Part shown: positions 1 through 5,654 of the stretch, piece by piece
Position numbering within the stretch: position 1 is the first letter of the stretch
How the letters are laid out: each line of letters begins with the position of its first letter
DNA from: an uncultured Chitinophagaceae bacterium
GTDB lineage: Bacteria; Bacteroidota; Bacteroidia; Chitinophagales; Chitinophagaceae
DNA length: 6,708 bases
NCBI GenBank assembly: GCA_946885665.1
Contig: CAMPGT010000217.1
Span: 1-6,708 of the forward strand
Reading direction: 5' to 3'
Made by a program: the position numbers and the translations under genes
Notes under the pieces: model-generated
Told to the model about the DNA's origin: nothing
The model's input: the letters and a program-made list of their open reading frames with translations, nothing else
Databases searched by the model: none

Positions 1-130
1 GGATAGTATAAGGAACTTCGTTTTCGTGCCATCCGCCAGCGGGGATAGTAGATGGCCGGAGACGAGAACTTCGTAAGCTGCGAAGCAAAGGTTTCCCTCG
101 TTGGCGTAAGACGTCATGCAAAAGCGCAAC

Positions 131-174
131 GGTATCCCCCGCTGGCGGGGGTGGCGCGGAGCGCCGGGGGTGGA
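131..174. repeat. GC-rich double-palindrome intergenic element
   Basis: Two perfect hairpins sit side by side: CCCCCGC/GCGGGGG (136-142 with 145-151, 2-nt loop) and GGCGC/GCGCC (153-157 with 161-165, 3-nt loop). The 8-mer GGGGGTGG follows the first hairpin arm (147-154) and recurs just after the second (166-173). A 12-nt portion, CCCCGCTGGCGG (137-148), occurs as its exact reverse complement at 33-44, and the adjoining TAT matches with a one-base shift. The architecture resembles the REP-like GC-rich palindromes scattered between genes in Bacteroidota. That resemblance is from memory and was not searched. It could be a mobile-repeat remnant or a structured RNA end. Confidence 0.6.
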
Positions 175-263
175 CAGCGAAAGCAAACAACCAAACAAAC
201 CACCCAATCACAACCAAATAAACCACCAAACCACAACCAAACATCCAAGCAACCCAAAAACAA

Positions 264-286
264 AACGGCTGATAACCTACCAGCCG
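264..286 (-). terminator. Intrinsic terminator of smc, possibly bidirectional
   Basis: Read on the minus strand, the stem CGGCTG/CAGCCG (286-281 with 271-266) extends by a G-U and a U-A pair to 8 bp with a 5-nt loop. It is followed by TTTTGTTTTT (265-256). It begins 26 nt past the smc stop codon, the expected place for a rho-independent terminator. Read on the plus strand, the same stem is followed by CTTTTTTATT (287-296), so it could also stop rightward transcription, but the extra inner G-U pair forms only in the minus-strand RNA. Confidence 0.85.
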
Positions 287-312
287 CTTTTTTATTGCAA
301 AGGTTAGCGTTC

Positions 313-3300
313 CTAATTTAAGCTCCTGAAATCTACCGGCACCAACTTGCTCACACCAGGCTCCTGCATCGTCACTCCATAAATTACATCAACCGCATTC
401 ATCGTCATTTTATTGTGCGTGACGATGATGAACTGACTTTCTTCGCTGAACTTACGGATCATGTGCGTGAACTTGCCAACGTTCGCATCATCGAGCGGCG
501 CATCCACTTCATCAAGGATACAGAACGGCGCAGGCTTGATCAGGTAGATAGAAAACAGCAGCGCCGTGGCAGTAAGCGTCTTTTCTCCTCCACTCAATTG
601 CGTAATGGATGACGGGCGCTTGCCTTTCGGTTTTGCCAGGATATCAATGCCGGTTTCAGCGAGATTATCCGGATTCTCGAGTATGAGATCGGCCGTATCA
701 TCTTCGGTAAACAACGCCTTGAACACTTTCTGGAAATTCTCGCGTACGGTATTGAACGTATCGAGGAACTGCTGGTTGGCAGTGGCCTCCACTTCTTCTA
801 TCGTTTGCAGCAGGCTCTGTTTCGCATTTACCAGGTCATCCTTCTGTTCCTGGATAAATTCATAACGCTTCTTCATTTCCTGGAACGCTTCAATGGCAGT
901 GGGGTTCACTTCTCCCAGGTTTTCCAGGCGCTTTTTCATCCTGTCGCTTTTTTCCTGGAGCTCTTCCGCAGGCTGCTCGCCTGTGCGCGGCTGATCGATT
1001 ATATCGTCAAGGTTGATGCGAAACTCAACGCTCAGCCTTTCCTTCATGCCCGCCAGTTGCAGCTTCAGCTCATTGAGCCTGTCTTTGATTTCAGCAAGCA
1101 GGTGCTCGATCTGTTCCTTGTTTTTCACTTTTATCCGCAGTGCACTTTCTTTTTCGTTGAGCACATTGCGCATATTATAATATGCCTGATCGGCCTCATT
1201 CAGACGCTTCTCTTCTTCATCCTTTTGTTTCATCAGCGCAATCAGCTCGCCTTCCGCGGTTTCAAGGCTGCCGGCGCTTTCAGCAATGCTTTCGGTGGTT
1301 TGCTTCAGTTGCGAAGCATTTGTTTCCACCTGCTGCTCCAGGTCGGTAAGTTGCTTTCTTTTGAAATCCTCTTCCTGCACCAGCGCATTGATCCGGCTCT
1401 GTTGCCTTGTCACCTGAAGGTTAAATTCGTTGAACTCCGCGAACGACGCGTTGTAGTCCTCTTCAGCGTTTTTGAAGTCGCCCTCGGCGCCCCTCAGTTT
1501 TTCGCGTAGGTCGTTCAATTGTGTTACCAGTTCCATCCACTCGTTACGCGTGCCTTCTATTGAGGTCATGGTAGATTGAAGGTTCTGCTGCATTTCTTCC
1601 AGCCGGTTTTGTGAGCTGTGCTGCAGGCCATGGATGTTTTCGATCTTGTTTTGCAGCGAAAACACCTGGTTGGTGAGTGTGCTGATATCTTCCTGCGCCG
1701 TTTTGATCGCGTTCTCTTTCAACTGTTCGTTGAAGGCGATCACTTCATTATGCTTGCTCTGTATCCGCGCTTTCAGGTTGGCAACAACAGCCTCCTGCTG
1801 CTGGATTTCTTCGTTTAATTTTTTAAGGTTTTTGGCTCGGCCGATCTTTTTTCCTTCAAAGATGCCAACGCTGCCACCTGTCAGTGAATATTTGCCCTTT
1901 ACGTATTTCCCGTTCTTTTCGAGCACCACGGCGCCATTGCTGTTCACCAGTGCATCGTCGCTTTCGGCGATGTACACGTTGCCGAGGAGATGTTCGGCGA
2001 GTTTCGCATATTGTTCGTCCACTTCAATGATGTCGAGCGCGGGAATAGTTCCTTCGGGTTGATGATCCGGGGTTTTGGCGCTGGCGATGAGCTTATCGAG
2101 CAAAAAGAAGTTGGCCTTCCCTTTTTTGTTGTCATCGAGCAGGCGAACGGCTTTCATTCCCTCTTCGAGGTTGTCAACGATGTAGTAGTTCAGGAATGGC
2201 TCGAGCACATTTTCAACGGCTGCCCTGAATCCTTCTTTTACATAGATAATATCCGAGAGAATAGGCGCGGTGTGGTTCCAGGCCGGATTTTTATGAAGGA
2301 ACTTGACGCTTTCGGGATAGCCTTCCATGGAATCGATGAGGCTCTTGAGCAGGTCGTGCTCGTTCTTTTTTGCATCGAGCTTTCGGTTCTCGTCGGCAAG
2401 CGAATGGCGCAGCTCTTCAACCTCTGCCTGTGTGGAAAGAATCTGTTCTTTTGTTCTTTCGTGATGTTCCTGCAGTTGCTCGAGATCGGTTTTGCGGTTC
2501 TGCAGTTGCTCTTCCATGGAAGTGCGCTGCTCTTCAAGCTGCTTCAACTGGCTGGCGCGAAGCTCTCGTTCTTCTTCGATGCGTTCAATAGCGGTTTGCA
2601 GGTTTTGGATAGACGTGTCGGCAACGGCCACCAGTTTTTCTGCTTCGAACTGGTTGCGTTGCACCGCATGATTTTCGCTTCGTAATGTATCTACATGTGC
2701 GCGCTTTTCATCAAAAACGCGGCGCTTGTCGTCGGCATGCGCCTTGAGGTTTTCAAGCTGCTGCTGCAGGTTTTCCAGTTTGTTCTTCTCTTCGAGTACC
2801 TGCGATTGTGTGAATTGTATGCTTTCATCCAACCCCTTCAACTGCACTTCGCTGCGCGACAGAAATTCACTGAGGCTGGCTTCTTTTTCCTGTAAAAAGT
2901 TGAGGCGCTGCGAAGCGAGATTCTTGTCGTTTTCTTTTGAACGAAGCTGTTGCAGCAGTTCATTGAACTCATGTTGTTGTGCCTGGAGTGCTTTTTCTCT
3001 CTCCACGAAGTCCAGTTTCTCCTGTTCCATGCCGGCCTCTTCGGTCGCAATTTCTGCTTCGAGCTGAACTTTTTTGTCGGTTTCGGTTTCGGCCTGCTGG
3101 TTCAGCTCGCGGTAGGTGAGGTTGAAGCCTTCGAGTGAGGCTTTTGCCAGCTCGATGCTAATCTCCCTGTAGTCTTTTTTTATCTCGTAATATTTCTCTG
3201 CTTTCTTTGCCTGGTTCTCGAGGCTCTTCAACTGGTTGTTGATTTCGAAGAGGAGGTCCTCGATGCGCGCGAGGTCTTGCTCGGTGGCGTCGAGTTTCGA

Positions 3301-3834
3301 CTTCGCTTCTTTTTTTCTTGTTTTATATATCGTGATGCCTGCGGCCTGTTCGAGCATCCTGCGGCGGCTGTTGTCTTTGTCTTTTATGATGTCGTCCACC
3401 ATGCCGAGTTCGATGATGGCGTAGGAGTCGGTGCTCACGCCCGTATCCATGAAGAGGTTTTGGATGTCGCGCAGCCGGCAGGTTACATCATTGAGGCGGT
3501 ATTCGCTGTCGCCGTTCTTGTAAAATTTACGGGTAACGGTAACGGTATTGAATTCTGTGGGCAGAAGGTTACGGGTGTTCTCGAATGTGAGGCTCACTTC
3601 TGCAAGTCCGCTTGCAGAGCGGGTTTTGGAGCCATTGAATACGAGGCTCTCCAGGTTTTCGGAACGGAGGTGACTGATTTTTTGCTCGCCGATCACCCAG
3701 CGGATGCTGTCGATGATATTGCTTTTTCCGCAGCCGTTGGGTCCTACGATGCCGGTAATGTTGTCATCGAAATTCACGATGGTCTTGTCGGCAAAGCTCT
3801 TAAATCCTTTAATTTCCAGGCTCTTTAATCTCAC
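313..3834 (-). CDS. smc: Chromosome segregation ATPase SMC
   Basis: Complete 1173-residue SMC, the family's usual length. SMC dimers, normally with ScpA and ScpB, bind and organise the chromosome for segregation. The N-terminal head carries Walker A GPNGCGKS (31-38) and a Q-loop region at about 130-150. Coiled-coil arms, rich in E/K/Q/L, span about 170-500 and 670-970. The hinge lies at about 505-665 and includes GYPESVKFL (505-513) and LTGGSVG (651-657). The C-terminal head has signature LSGGEK (1080-1085), Walker B ILDE with catalytic E1109, the D-loop (1111-1118) and switch H1140. The start is GTG at 3834, chosen because MRLKSLEIKGFKSFADKT is the conserved family N-terminus; no Shine-Dalgarno sequence precedes it. 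The stop is TAG. One oddity is that the Q-loop glutamine position reads Leu143. The gene probably has its own promoter at 3862-3869 and ends at the terminator at 264-286. Confidence 0.97.
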   Translation of the reverse strand: MRLKSLEIKGFKSFADKTIVNFDDNITGIVGPNGCGKSNIIDSIRWVIGEQKISHLRSENLESLVFNGSKTRSASGLAEVSLTFENTRNLLPTEFNTVTVTRKFYKNGDSEYRLNDVTCRLRDIQNLFMDTGVSTDSYAIIELGMVDDIIKDKDNSRRRMLEQAAGITIYKTRKKEAKSKLDATEQDLARIEDLLFEINNQLKSLENQAKKAEKYYEIKKDYREISIELAKASLEGFNLTYRELNQQAETETDKKVQLEAEIATEEAGMEQEKLDFVEREKALQAQQHEFNELLQQLRSKENDKNLASQRLNFLQEKEASLSEFLSRSEVQLKGLDESIQFTQSQVLEEKNKLENLQQQLENLKAHADDKRRVFDEKRAHVDTLRSENHAVQRNQFEAEKLVAVADTSIQNLQTAIERIEEERELRASQLKQLEEQRTSMEEQLQNRKTDLEQLQEHHERTKEQILSTQAEVEELRHSLADENRKLDAKKNEHDLLKSLIDSMEGYPESVKFLHKNPAWNHTAPILSDIIYVKEGFRAAVENVLEPFLNYYIVDNLEEGMKAVRLLDDNKKGKANFFLLDKLIASAKTPDHQPEGTIPALDIIEVDEQYAKLAEHLLGNVYIAESDDALVNSNGAVVLEKNGKYVKGKYSLTGGSVGIFEGKKIGRAKNLKKLNEEIQQQEAVVANLKARIQSKHNEVIAFNEQLKENAIKTAQEDISTLTNQVFSLQNKIENIHGLQHSSQNRLEEMQQNLQSTMTSIEGTRNEWMELVTQLNDLREKLRGAEGDFKNAEEDYNASFAEFNEFNLQVTRQQSRINALVQEEDFKRKQLTDLEQQVETNASQLKQTTESIAESAGSLETAEGELIALMKQKDEEEKRLNEADQAYYNMRNVLNEKESALRIKVKNKEQIEHLLAEIKDRLNELKLQLAGMKERLSVEFRINLDDIIDQPRTGEQPAEELQEKSDRMKKRLENLGEVNPTAIEAFQEMKKRYEFIQEQKDDLVNAKQSLLQTIEEVEATANQQFLDTFNTVRENFQKVFKALFTEDDTADLILENPDNLAETGIDILAKPKGKRPSSITQLSGGEKTLTATALLFSIYLIKPAPFCILDEVDAPLDDANVGKFTHMIRKFSEESQFIIVTHNKMTMNAVDVIYGVTMQEPGVSKLVPVDFRSLN

Positions 3835-3861
3835 AGTTTGCTTTTAATTTAGGTAAGCAGA

Positions 3862-3869
3862 CAAATATA
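3862..3869 (-). promoter_or_regulatory. Probable smc -7 promoter box (TAnnTTTG)
   Basis: TATATTTG on the minus strand (3869 to 3862) matches the Bacteroidota -7 consensus TAnnTTTG at every fixed position and lies 27 nt before the smc GTG. Transcription would start around 3855-3858, giving a leader of about 20 nt. No TTTG is found at the expected -33 distance; the nearest similar sequence is TTTC (3888-3885), 15 nt upstream, which is too close. The sequence shows only the box; promoter activity is inferred. Confidence 0.45.
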
Positions 3870-3930
3870 TAAGAATTGCATTCCGAAAGTAGTGCCTGCG
3901 GCGATAGCGAGGGCCATAATTGTGCACGAG

Positions 3931-3939
3931 TTATACACA
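3931..3939 (+). promoter_or_regulatory. Single DnaA-box-like site upstream of smc
   Basis: TTATACACA fits the DnaA box consensus TTATNCACA exactly. It lies about 60 nt upstream of the proposed smc -7 box. A neighbouring, poorer copy (TCGTGCACA on the minus strand, 3931-3923, two mismatches) overlaps it. A single box does not make a replication origin. It could be a DnaA-responsive control site for smc or a chance match. Confidence 0.3.
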
Positions 3940-3950
3940 GAGGGAAAGGT

Positions 3951-3964
3951 GAGAGGGGAGAGGG
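3951..3964 (+). repeat. Two-copy heptamer GAGAGGG in a purine tract
   Basis: GAGAGGG occurs twice in tandem (3951-3957, 3958-3964) inside a nearly all-purine stretch from about 3939 to 3967. The unit length of 7 equals that of the repeat arrays in the other gaps, although the core differs. It lies between the exported-protein gene and smc, upstream of the DnaA-box-like site in the direction of smc transcription. Confidence 0.5.
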
Positions 3965-4040
3965 GAATTTTTTTATTTAGTTTGATTACTGCCTGTAGAA
4001 TTGTTTTTCTATTCATTCATTGTCTCACATCGGCGCGAAA

Positions 4041-4068
4041 CTTTGCCCTTTGCCATTTGCCGTCTCAC
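4041..4068 (-). repeat. Heptamer array at the end of the exported-protein gene
   Basis: Read on the minus strand, the units are GTGAGAC, GGCAAAT, GGCAAAG, GGCAAAG (4068 to 4041). The first unit contains the TGA stop codon of the upstream gene (4067-4065). The GGCAA core is shared with the arrays at 5462-5517 and 6598-6632. No terminator hairpin follows, so readthrough into smc is possible. Confidence 0.6.
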
Positions 4069-4997
4069 GGCCTCCTCAACCTTATGCTCGCATTCTGTTT
4101 CAAGCTCGCCGAAAGATACAGCTCATATCGCCGTTGCCGGTCGCTGATGACCATAAGCGCCGTGTTGGGCGGATATTTTCCGAGATTATCGGCGAACATA
4201 CTCAACTCATTTACGGCAACACCGGAGTCGAGTCCGATGTAAATATTCAACGCGCGCGATGAAAGCCCTCTCTTCACCAGAATGGGCTTTTTGTTCAGGA
4301 ACACGCTGATGGTGTCATCATCTATGTCGCCATTGTCATAAAAGCTTACCAGTATCGAATCGTCGTACACCACGATATCTTTCTCATAGATCGATTTGCG
4401 GCTCGCAAATTCCGCTGAAAGTTCGCGATTGTCGATGCTGTCCCTGCTGGCGGCGCTGTTGGCAGACGCATAAGAGGCCACCTCAACATCTTCCCTGTTC
4501 GGCGCCCAGAATTTTTTTCCTGCAATGGTATTCCGAAGGGCGCTGTCGAGGCTTGTGTCGTTTTGATCGAGCGTCATGTTTACAGTGAGCTGCGGGCAGG
4601 TGTACTGATATTTCGGATCGGCATAAAACATTCCCCTGAGCGTGCTCTTTACTTTCGACACCATCAAAGTGCCCTGGAAACGCATCGGGCACTCGATGCC
4701 ATTGCGTGTGTTGGAGGCATAGAAGGTTAGCGGCAGGTTGTCGATGTTCACCTGGCGCGTTTGCGGATCGTACGTGCCCCTGATGAAAAAACTCTGGTAG
4801 GTGTCCTTAAAATAATAGCCGAAGATCCCTTCGATATCGGTGCCCTTTTGCTTGAGCTGCAATTCGGTGAGGTAGTTGCTCGCGTTGCCCCGAACCACCA
4901 CGTCGGCTCTTCCATACCACGATCCTTTTACCGTCTGCGATTGCGCAATATTTACGCTGCAGGCAATCAACAGGATCAGGAATGTTCTCCAGTTCAT
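4065..4997 (-). CDS. Exported two-domain protein of unknown function
   Basis: 310 residues; no specific function recognised. The N-terminus is an export signal: R4, then hydrophobic 6-18, with a plausible signal peptidase I site AQS|QT after residue 20. LIAC (10-13) resembles a lipobox, but the hydrophobic core before it is short, so a lipoprotein is less likely. Residues about 24-140 begin GSWYG and are rich in predicted beta strands, reminiscent of small lipid- or ligand-binding barrels. C103 and C134 are the only cysteines left after cleavage and could form a disulfide. A polar, probably flexible linker spans about 141-205. Residues about 207-308 form a second beta-rich domain with the acidic motif DNGDIDDD (221-228) and LGKYPPNTALMV (272-283), a type I recall from many Bacteroidota surface proteins. 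The ATG start overlaps the smpB stop (ATGA), supporting both the start and co-translation with smpB. Confidence 0.85.
   Translation of the reverse strand: MNWRTFLILLIACSVNIAQSQTVKGSWYGRADVVVRGNASNYLTELQLKQKGTDIEGIFGYYFKDTYQSFFIRGTYDPQTRQVNIDNLPLTFYASNTRNGIECPMRFQGTLMVSKVKSTLRGMFYADPKYQYTCPQLTVNMTLDQNDTSLDSALRNTIAGKKFWAPNREDVEVASYASANSAASRDSIDNRELSAEFASRKSIYEKDIVVYDDSILVSFYDNGDIDDDTISVFLNKKPILVKRGLSSRALNIYIGLDSGVAVNELSMFADNLGKYPPNTALMVISDRQRRYELYLSASLKQNASIRLRRP
4994..4997 (-). promoter_or_regulatory. ATGA start-stop overlap (translational coupling)
   Basis: The start codon of the exported-protein gene (ATG, 4997-4995) and the stop codon of smpB (TGA, 4996-4994) share two bases. Such overlaps usually mean one mRNA and reinitiation by the same ribosome. 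No separate Shine-Dalgarno sequence is seen for the downstream gene. Confidence 0.8.
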
Positions 4998-5431
4998 TTA
5001 ATATATTTTTTCATTTCACGCTGCGTATCCCGCTGCTTGATGGTTTCGCGCTTGTCGTACAATTTTTTTCCTTTTCCGAGGCCTATTTCGACTTTTGCGA
5101 GGCCCTTCTCGGAAAAAAATATTTTCAAAGGAACGACAGTTATGCCTTTCTCCTTTATTTTACCCTCAATCTTTTTTATTTCTCTTTTGTTCAGGAGCAG
5201 CTTTCTTTCCCGCAGCGGTTCATGGTTGGCGGAGGTGCCGTGGCTGTATTCCGCGATGTGCAGGCTTTTAATGTACACTTCTCCTTTATGAATGTAGCAG
5301 TAGCTGTCGTTGAAGCTGGCCCTTCCGGCGCGCAGCGATTTCACTTCGGTGCCGGTGAGCACCATGCCCGCCTCGAATTTATCTTCGATGAAATACTCGT
5401 AAAAAGCCTGCCTGTTGCGAATTTCAGCCAT
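4994..5431 (-). CDS. smpB: SsrA-binding protein SmpB (trans-translation)
   Basis: 145 residues, close to the family's usual length. SmpB binds tmRNA and brings it to ribosomes stalled on broken messages, so the nascent chain is tagged and the ribosome freed. Visible family motifs are the N-terminal NRQAFYEYFIED (6-17), GMVLTGTEVKSLR (22-34), NHEPLRERKLLL (69-80), and the basic C-terminal segment KKLYDKRETIKQRD (122-135) followed by a lysine/arginine-rich tail that enters the mRNA channel. The start was set at ATG 5431 (MAEIRNRQ). An in-frame ATG at 5485 would add 18 residues translated from the heptamer repeats and not found in the family. No Shine-Dalgarno sequence precedes the start. The tmRNA gene is not in this window. 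The stop overlaps the next gene. Confidence 0.96.
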   Translation of the reverse strand: MAEIRNRQAFYEYFIEDKFEAGMVLTGTEVKSLRAGRASFNDSYCYIHKGEVYIKSLHIAEYSHGTSANHEPLRERKLLLNKREIKKIEGKIKEKGITVVPLKIFFSEKGLAKVEIGLGKGKKLYDKRETIKQRDTQREMKKYIK

Positions 5432-5461
5432 GTGAGGGAGGATGGATTGTGAGATGAGCTT

Positions 5462-5517
5462 CAATGGGCAATGGGCAATGGGCAATGGGGAGTGGGTAGC
5501 GGGTAGTGGGGAGTAAG
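5462..5517 (+). repeat. Eight-unit heptamer array upstream of smpB
   Basis: On the plus strand there are four perfect CAATGGG units (5462-5489), followed by GAGTGGG, TAGCGGG, TAGTGGG and GAGTAAG (5490-5517). Rotated by three, CAATGGG is GGGCAAT, which shares the GGCAA core of the other arrays. The array ends 30 nt before the smpB start, so it lies in the smpB leader RNA, where it is read as the C-rich complement. Seven G-tracts of three or four with 3-4-nt loops make the plus strand a classic G-quadruplex candidate. Confidence 0.9.
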
Positions 5518-5654
5518 CAATATTTTGCCTTTTTATTTCCTGAAGTGATTATTTGCATTGAAAATTTGTTTGTAACCTCTGCGGGCATAGCTGCAAAATT
5601 CTTAAACGTGTTTCTCATCATCTCCCTACTACCCGCTACCCACTCCCTATTGCC
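5481..5654. repeat. 33-bp inverted repeat around a 108-nt spacer
   Basis: The arms are 5481-5513 and 5622-5654; 31 of 33 positions are complementary. Both mismatches are G opposite T, so a plus-strand RNA could pair along all 33 positions with two G-U pairs, while a minus-strand RNA would have two A-C mismatches. The arms are heptamer arrays in the same unit order (CAATnGG, GAGTGGG, TAGCGGG, TAGTnGG, GAG), so one looks like an inverted copy of the other. The right arm includes the final glutamine codon and TAG stop of accD. The spacer (5514-5621) is AT-rich, non-coding as far as can be seen, and must contain any smpB promoter, although no strong TAnnTTTG box is visible in it. It may act as a very stable mRNA hairpin or be a MITE-like remnant. 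Confidence 0.9.
5624..5647 (-). other. Candidate G-quadruplex at the accD stop codon
   Basis: On the minus (mRNA) strand, four GGG tracts (5647-5645, 5641-5639, 5634-5632, 5626-5624) are separated by loops of 3, 4 and 5 nt. This meets the common G3N1-7 pattern. The first G is the last base of the accD TAG stop. In the transcript this segment could either fold as a quadruplex or pair with the C-rich complementary arm transcribed from 5513-5481. The sequence pattern is plain; folding is not shown. Confidence 0.5.

Larger units (their letters stand above)
1..312. other. Non-coding region downstream of smc
   Basis: No convincing gene is present. The open frames here have no recognisable protein features and run through repeats and low-complexity DNA. 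The region holds: a short direct-repeat pair, ggatagta (1-8 and 43-50) followed by gaacttcgt (13-21 and 66-74); a hairpin GCCATC/GATGGC (28-33 with 51-56); a hairpin CTTCG/CGAAG (69-73 with 81-85); the GC-rich palindromic element at 131-173, part of which is repeated inverted at 33-47; an A/C-rich tract with a single G from 184 to 265; and the smc terminator at 264-286. It may be the edge of a larger dispersed repeat that continues left of the window. Confidence 0.6.

Noticed and set aside
52..321. Open frame of 89 codons on the plus strand at the left edge
   Set aside because: It runs through the GC-rich palindromes, the A/C tract and the terminator. Its composition (Q, N, P, K, T runs) follows from low-complexity DNA, and no family resemblance is seen.
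805..1509. Long plus-strand open frames opposite smc (also 1990-2685 and 3277-3828)
   Set aside because: They are antisense to conserved smc sequence. Their F/L/Q-rich translations are what the complement of coiled-coil codons produces, and no independent start signals are seen.
3931..3939. Replication origin near smc
   Set aside because: Only one good DnaA box is present, with no cluster and no dnaA or other origin-associated gene in view.
3970..4030. Terminator after the exported-protein gene
   Set aside because: There are T- and A-runs but no stable hairpin in front of them on the minus strand.
4982..5452. Plus-strand open frame opposite smpB
   Set aside because: It is the complement of a clearly conserved smpB and has no motif of its own.
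5516..5533. Terminator-like GCAA/TTGC hairpin followed by CTTTTTA on the plus strand
   Set aside because: The stem is only four A/T-rich pairs, and no plus-strand gene precedes it. In the direction of accD transcription it has no T-run.
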